From Accumulibacter sp. (GTDB lineage Bacteria; Pseudomonadota; Gammaproteobacteria; Burkholderiales; Rhodocyclaceae), in contig DPSD01000597.1 of assembly GCA_003538495.1 (NCBI GenBank), forward strand, positions 1 through 6,085: a stretch of DNA of 6,085 nucleotides, in the 5' to 3' direction. The translations under genes were made by a program, and so were the position numbers. The notes below the pieces were generated by a model. That model worked only from the letters and a program-made list of their open reading frames with translations, searched no databases and was not told the origin of the DNA. This document shows, in pieces, positions 4,753 through 6,085 of the stretch. Within the stretch, counting starts at the first letter, position 1; every line of letters starts with the position of its first letter.

Positions 4753-4763
4753 CGCACCGGCCC
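4749..4763 (+). promoter_or_regulatory. Short GC hairpin abutting the ribosome-binding site of the 143-aa gene
   Basis: GGGCCG (4749-4754) and CGGCCC (4758-4763) form a perfect 6-bp stem with a 3-nt loop. It ends one base before the likely GGAG ribosome-binding site (4764-4767) and overlaps the attC-like core at 4746-4752. It could affect initiation or be incidental; it has no U-tract, so it is not a terminator. Confidence 0.3.
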
Positions 4764-4778
4764 GGAGCGAGAAGACCG

Positions 4779-5210
4779 ATGAAAACCTACGACACCGACG
4801 CCCGCCGCCTGAATGTGGGCACCTTCTGGGGCAACTTGCGCGCCGTACTGCGCCGCTGGCTTGACCGCGAGCGCGAGCTGGTGAGCCTGCGCAACGCTGT
4901 TGGCATGATGAGCGAGGCCCGCCGTGCCGACGCTGCCGAGTACCACGACATGCGCGAACTGAACCGCGAGATGCGCGCCGATGCGCTGCGCCTGCGCAAT
5001 GCCCCGCTCGTTCGCATGCACGGAGCGCCCCTGGAAAGACAGGCTGGGCTTGTCGGTCCCGACCTGTTCCGCGTGAAAGCGATGCTGGAAAAGCTTGGCA
5101 AATCTGTCGGCATCGACCTTCCTTACGACACGGAGCCCTACGCGGAAACGGAAGGAAAGAGCGCTCCGCGTGTGATCGGAATTGCCATCGTAACGGAGGA
5201 GAAGCAGTGA
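4779..5210 (+). CDS. Hypothetical phage protein, helical N-terminal half (143 aa)
   Basis: I do not recognise this family. The 143-residue protein opens with MKTYDTDARRLNVGTFWGNL. It continues with a long, strongly charged helical region (about 20-75, for example RWLDRERELVSLRNAVGMMS and EYHDMRELNREMRADALRLR) that is likely a coiled coil. The C-terminal half (about 76-143) is more compact, with short hydrophobic strands such as RVIGIAIVTE near the end. GGAG at 4764-4767 lies 11 nt before the ATG, somewhat far, and a 6-bp hairpin (4749-4763) sits directly upstream, so initiation may be modulated. The stop overlaps the GTG start of the ATPase gene by GTGA (5207-5210), so the two are coupled and may act together; a small helical partner for an SMC-like ATPase would be reasonable but is only inferred. 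Minus-strand frames over this gene are shadows. Confidence 0.75.
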   Translation: MKTYDTDARRLNVGTFWGNLRAVLRRWLDRERELVSLRNAVGMMSEARRADAAEYHDMRELNREMRADALRLRNAPLVRMHGAPLERQAGLVGPDLFRVKAMLEKLGKSVGIDLPYDTEPYAETEGKSAPRVIGIAIVTEEKQ

Positions 5211-6085
5211 AAGTCACCGCCATTCAAGCCAAGAGCTTCGTCGGTGCCCGCGACGTCTGCATCAACCTGTCGCGCCCCGTAACCCTCATCTGCGGTCGCA
5301 ACCACAGCGGCAAAAGCAGTATTGCTGAAGCGGTGCGCATGGCGCTGACCGGCGAACCGGCGCGCGTCACCATGAAGAAGGACTACCGGAAGCTCATCAC
5401 CGAAGGTGCTGATGTCGGCTTCTGCGTCGTCGACCACGACGGCGAGCGCAGTGCCATCACGCTGCCAAACGGCGCTCACGAGCACACCGGACAGAGCCGC
5501 CCGCCCGCCATCCTGCCCTACGTCCTCGATGCGCAGCGCTTTGCCAGTCTCGACACAAACGAGCGCCGCTCTTTTCTCTTCGGTCTGACGGGGCTGCGAA
5601 CCGACGGAGACGCGGTCACCAAGCGCTTGCTCTCCAAGGGCTGCAACGCCACCAAGGTTGAGGAGATCAGCCCGCACCTGCGCGCCGGCTTCGACGCCGC
5701 CCACAAGGAGGCCCAGGTCAATGCGCGCGAAGCCAAGGCGGCCTGGAGAGCGATCACCGGCGAGACCTATGGAAGCGTCAAGTCTGCGACATGGAAAGCC
5801 CAGAAGCCGGCACAGGATGCCAACCGCCTGCGACTGGCCCGCGAAGAACTCGCCCGCATCGCAGAGCAGATCGAGAAGGGCGTTGCTGACCTCGCCGTGA
5901 TGCAATCCGCCGCCGCTCGCCAAGCGCAGCAAAGCGAGAAGATCTCCGGATTGCGTGAGCGAGCCGGTAGGTATGCACGTATCGAGGCCAAACTGCGAAA
6001 AGACGAGGCCGAACTGCAGGAATGGCAAGCGAAGGTTGAGCACGAGGCGCGCAAAGGCAAGCCGATGCCGACCGAGCCGACCTAC
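5207..6085 (+). CDS. SMC/Rad50-like P-loop ATPase, N-terminal part (cut by window end)
   Basis: The frame starts with GTG at 5207, preceded by GGAGGAG (5195-5201) at 5-nt spacing and overlapping the previous stop by GTGA, and stays open for 293 codons to the window end. Near the N-terminus, LICGRNHSGKSSIAEAVRMA (residues 27-46) contains a Walker A P-loop (GRNHSGKS, 30-37) of the AAA_23/SMC type, where most family members have N-G-x-G-K-S; here His replaces the first Gly. The segment VLDAQRFASLDTNERRSFLF (about 106-125) resembles phage members of this ATPase family. From about residue 160 onward the sequence is long, charged and helical (for example RLRLAREELARIAEQIEKGV, and further repeats of Lys/Glu/Ala/Gln), the first half of a coiled-coil arm. 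The Walker B and signature motifs must lie beyond the window. Phage ATPases of this type are placed with recombination and replication genes; the exact role (DNA end processing or chromosome-like tethering) is unknown. Confidence 0.88.
   Translation, partial: MKVTAIQAKSFVGARDVCINLSRPVTLICGRNHSGKSSIAEAVRMALTGEPARVTMKKDYRKLITEGADVGFCVVDHDGERSAITLPNGAHEHTGQSRPPAILPYVLDAQRFASLDTNERRSFLFGLTGLRTDGDAVTKRLLSKGCNATKVEEISPHLRAGFDAAHKEAQVNAREAKAAWRAITGETYGSVKSATWKAQKPAQDANRLRLAREELARIAEQIEKGVADLAVMQSAAARQAQQSEKISGLRERAGRYARIEAKLRKDEAELQEWQAKVEHEARKGKPMPTEPTY

Noticed and set aside
4640..4864. 74-aa plus-strand ORF beginning MKKRRPARRR
   Set aside because: It is translated across the attC-like hairpin, is Arg/Ala/Pro-rich, has no ribosome-binding site and overlaps the better-supported 4779 gene by 86 nt.
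4612..5223. Long minus-strand ORFs opposite the 143-aa gene, including one ending PLSFAIYVLLVGAFS
   Set aside because: They are shadows of the 4779 gene. The hydrophobic ending is a translation of the attC-like element, not a recognised membrane protein.
5138..6043. 301-aa minus-strand ORF opposite the ATPase gene
   Set aside because: It is an antisense shadow; the plus-strand frame has a strong ribosome-binding site, translational coupling and a Walker A motif.
1..6085. tRNA, rRNA, CRISPR arrays, insertion sequences, phage attachment site
   Set aside because: I looked for cloverleaf-like segments, regularly spaced repeats, and transposase motifs with terminal inverted repeats, and saw none. 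No integrase gene is present in the window.

Overview
The window looks like the early, left-hand part of a lambdoid-type prophage (or phage) from a GC-rich proteobacterium. A betaproteobacterial host such as the Burkholderia/Achromobacter/Bordetella group is my best guess. That guess rests on base composition and gene style only, and a GC-rich gammaproteobacterium is not excluded. Tiny genes packed head to tail with ATGA/GTGA overlaps, an HTH regulator facing away from a long rightward operon, and a YqaJ exonuclease + RecT pair followed by an SMC-like ATPase all fit a phage recombination/early region.

Layout. (1) 1-829, minus strand: a leftward operon. An HTH (Cro/CI-like) protein (611-811 or 829) overlaps a cysteine-rich zinc-ribbon protein (300-614), which overlaps a 31-residue membrane peptide (208-303). 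A strong intrinsic terminator (131-166) follows. Past it, another leftward gene starts at 111 and runs off the left edge. (2) About 815-1034: an AT-richer control region with an inverted repeat next to the HTH gene and a near-consensus sigma-70 promoter (TTGACA-17-GATAAT, 999-1027) firing rightward. (3) About 1034-1527: nearly 500 nt with no convincing gene, which would be the leader of the rightward transcript; it carries boxA-like motifs and an imperfect hairpin. (4) 1528-2559: five small, translationally coupled genes (30-residue membrane peptide, 96-residue coiled-coil protein, 44-residue membrane peptide, 115-residue zinc-ribbon protein, 64-residue acidic protein). (5) 2556-4542: YqaJ-family exonuclease and RecT-family annealase, which together form a two-component homologous recombination system. 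(6) 4543-4778: an intergenic stretch containing a long bulged hairpin that strongly resembles an integron attC site in minus orientation with one degenerate core site. (7) 4779-6085: a 143-residue uncharacterised protein and the N-terminal 293 residues of an SMC/Rad50-like P-loop ATPase cut by the window end.

How it fits together: the HTH protein probably controls the divergent promoter region. Read-through of the long leader would then express the small early proteins, the YqaJ/RecT recombinase pair (5'-3' resection followed by strand annealing) and the ATPase, which in similar phage operons sits with recombination or replication genes. The most unusual items are the attC-like element between recT and the next gene, a fresh-looking internal duplication in the 115-residue zinc protein, and the long gene-poor leader.
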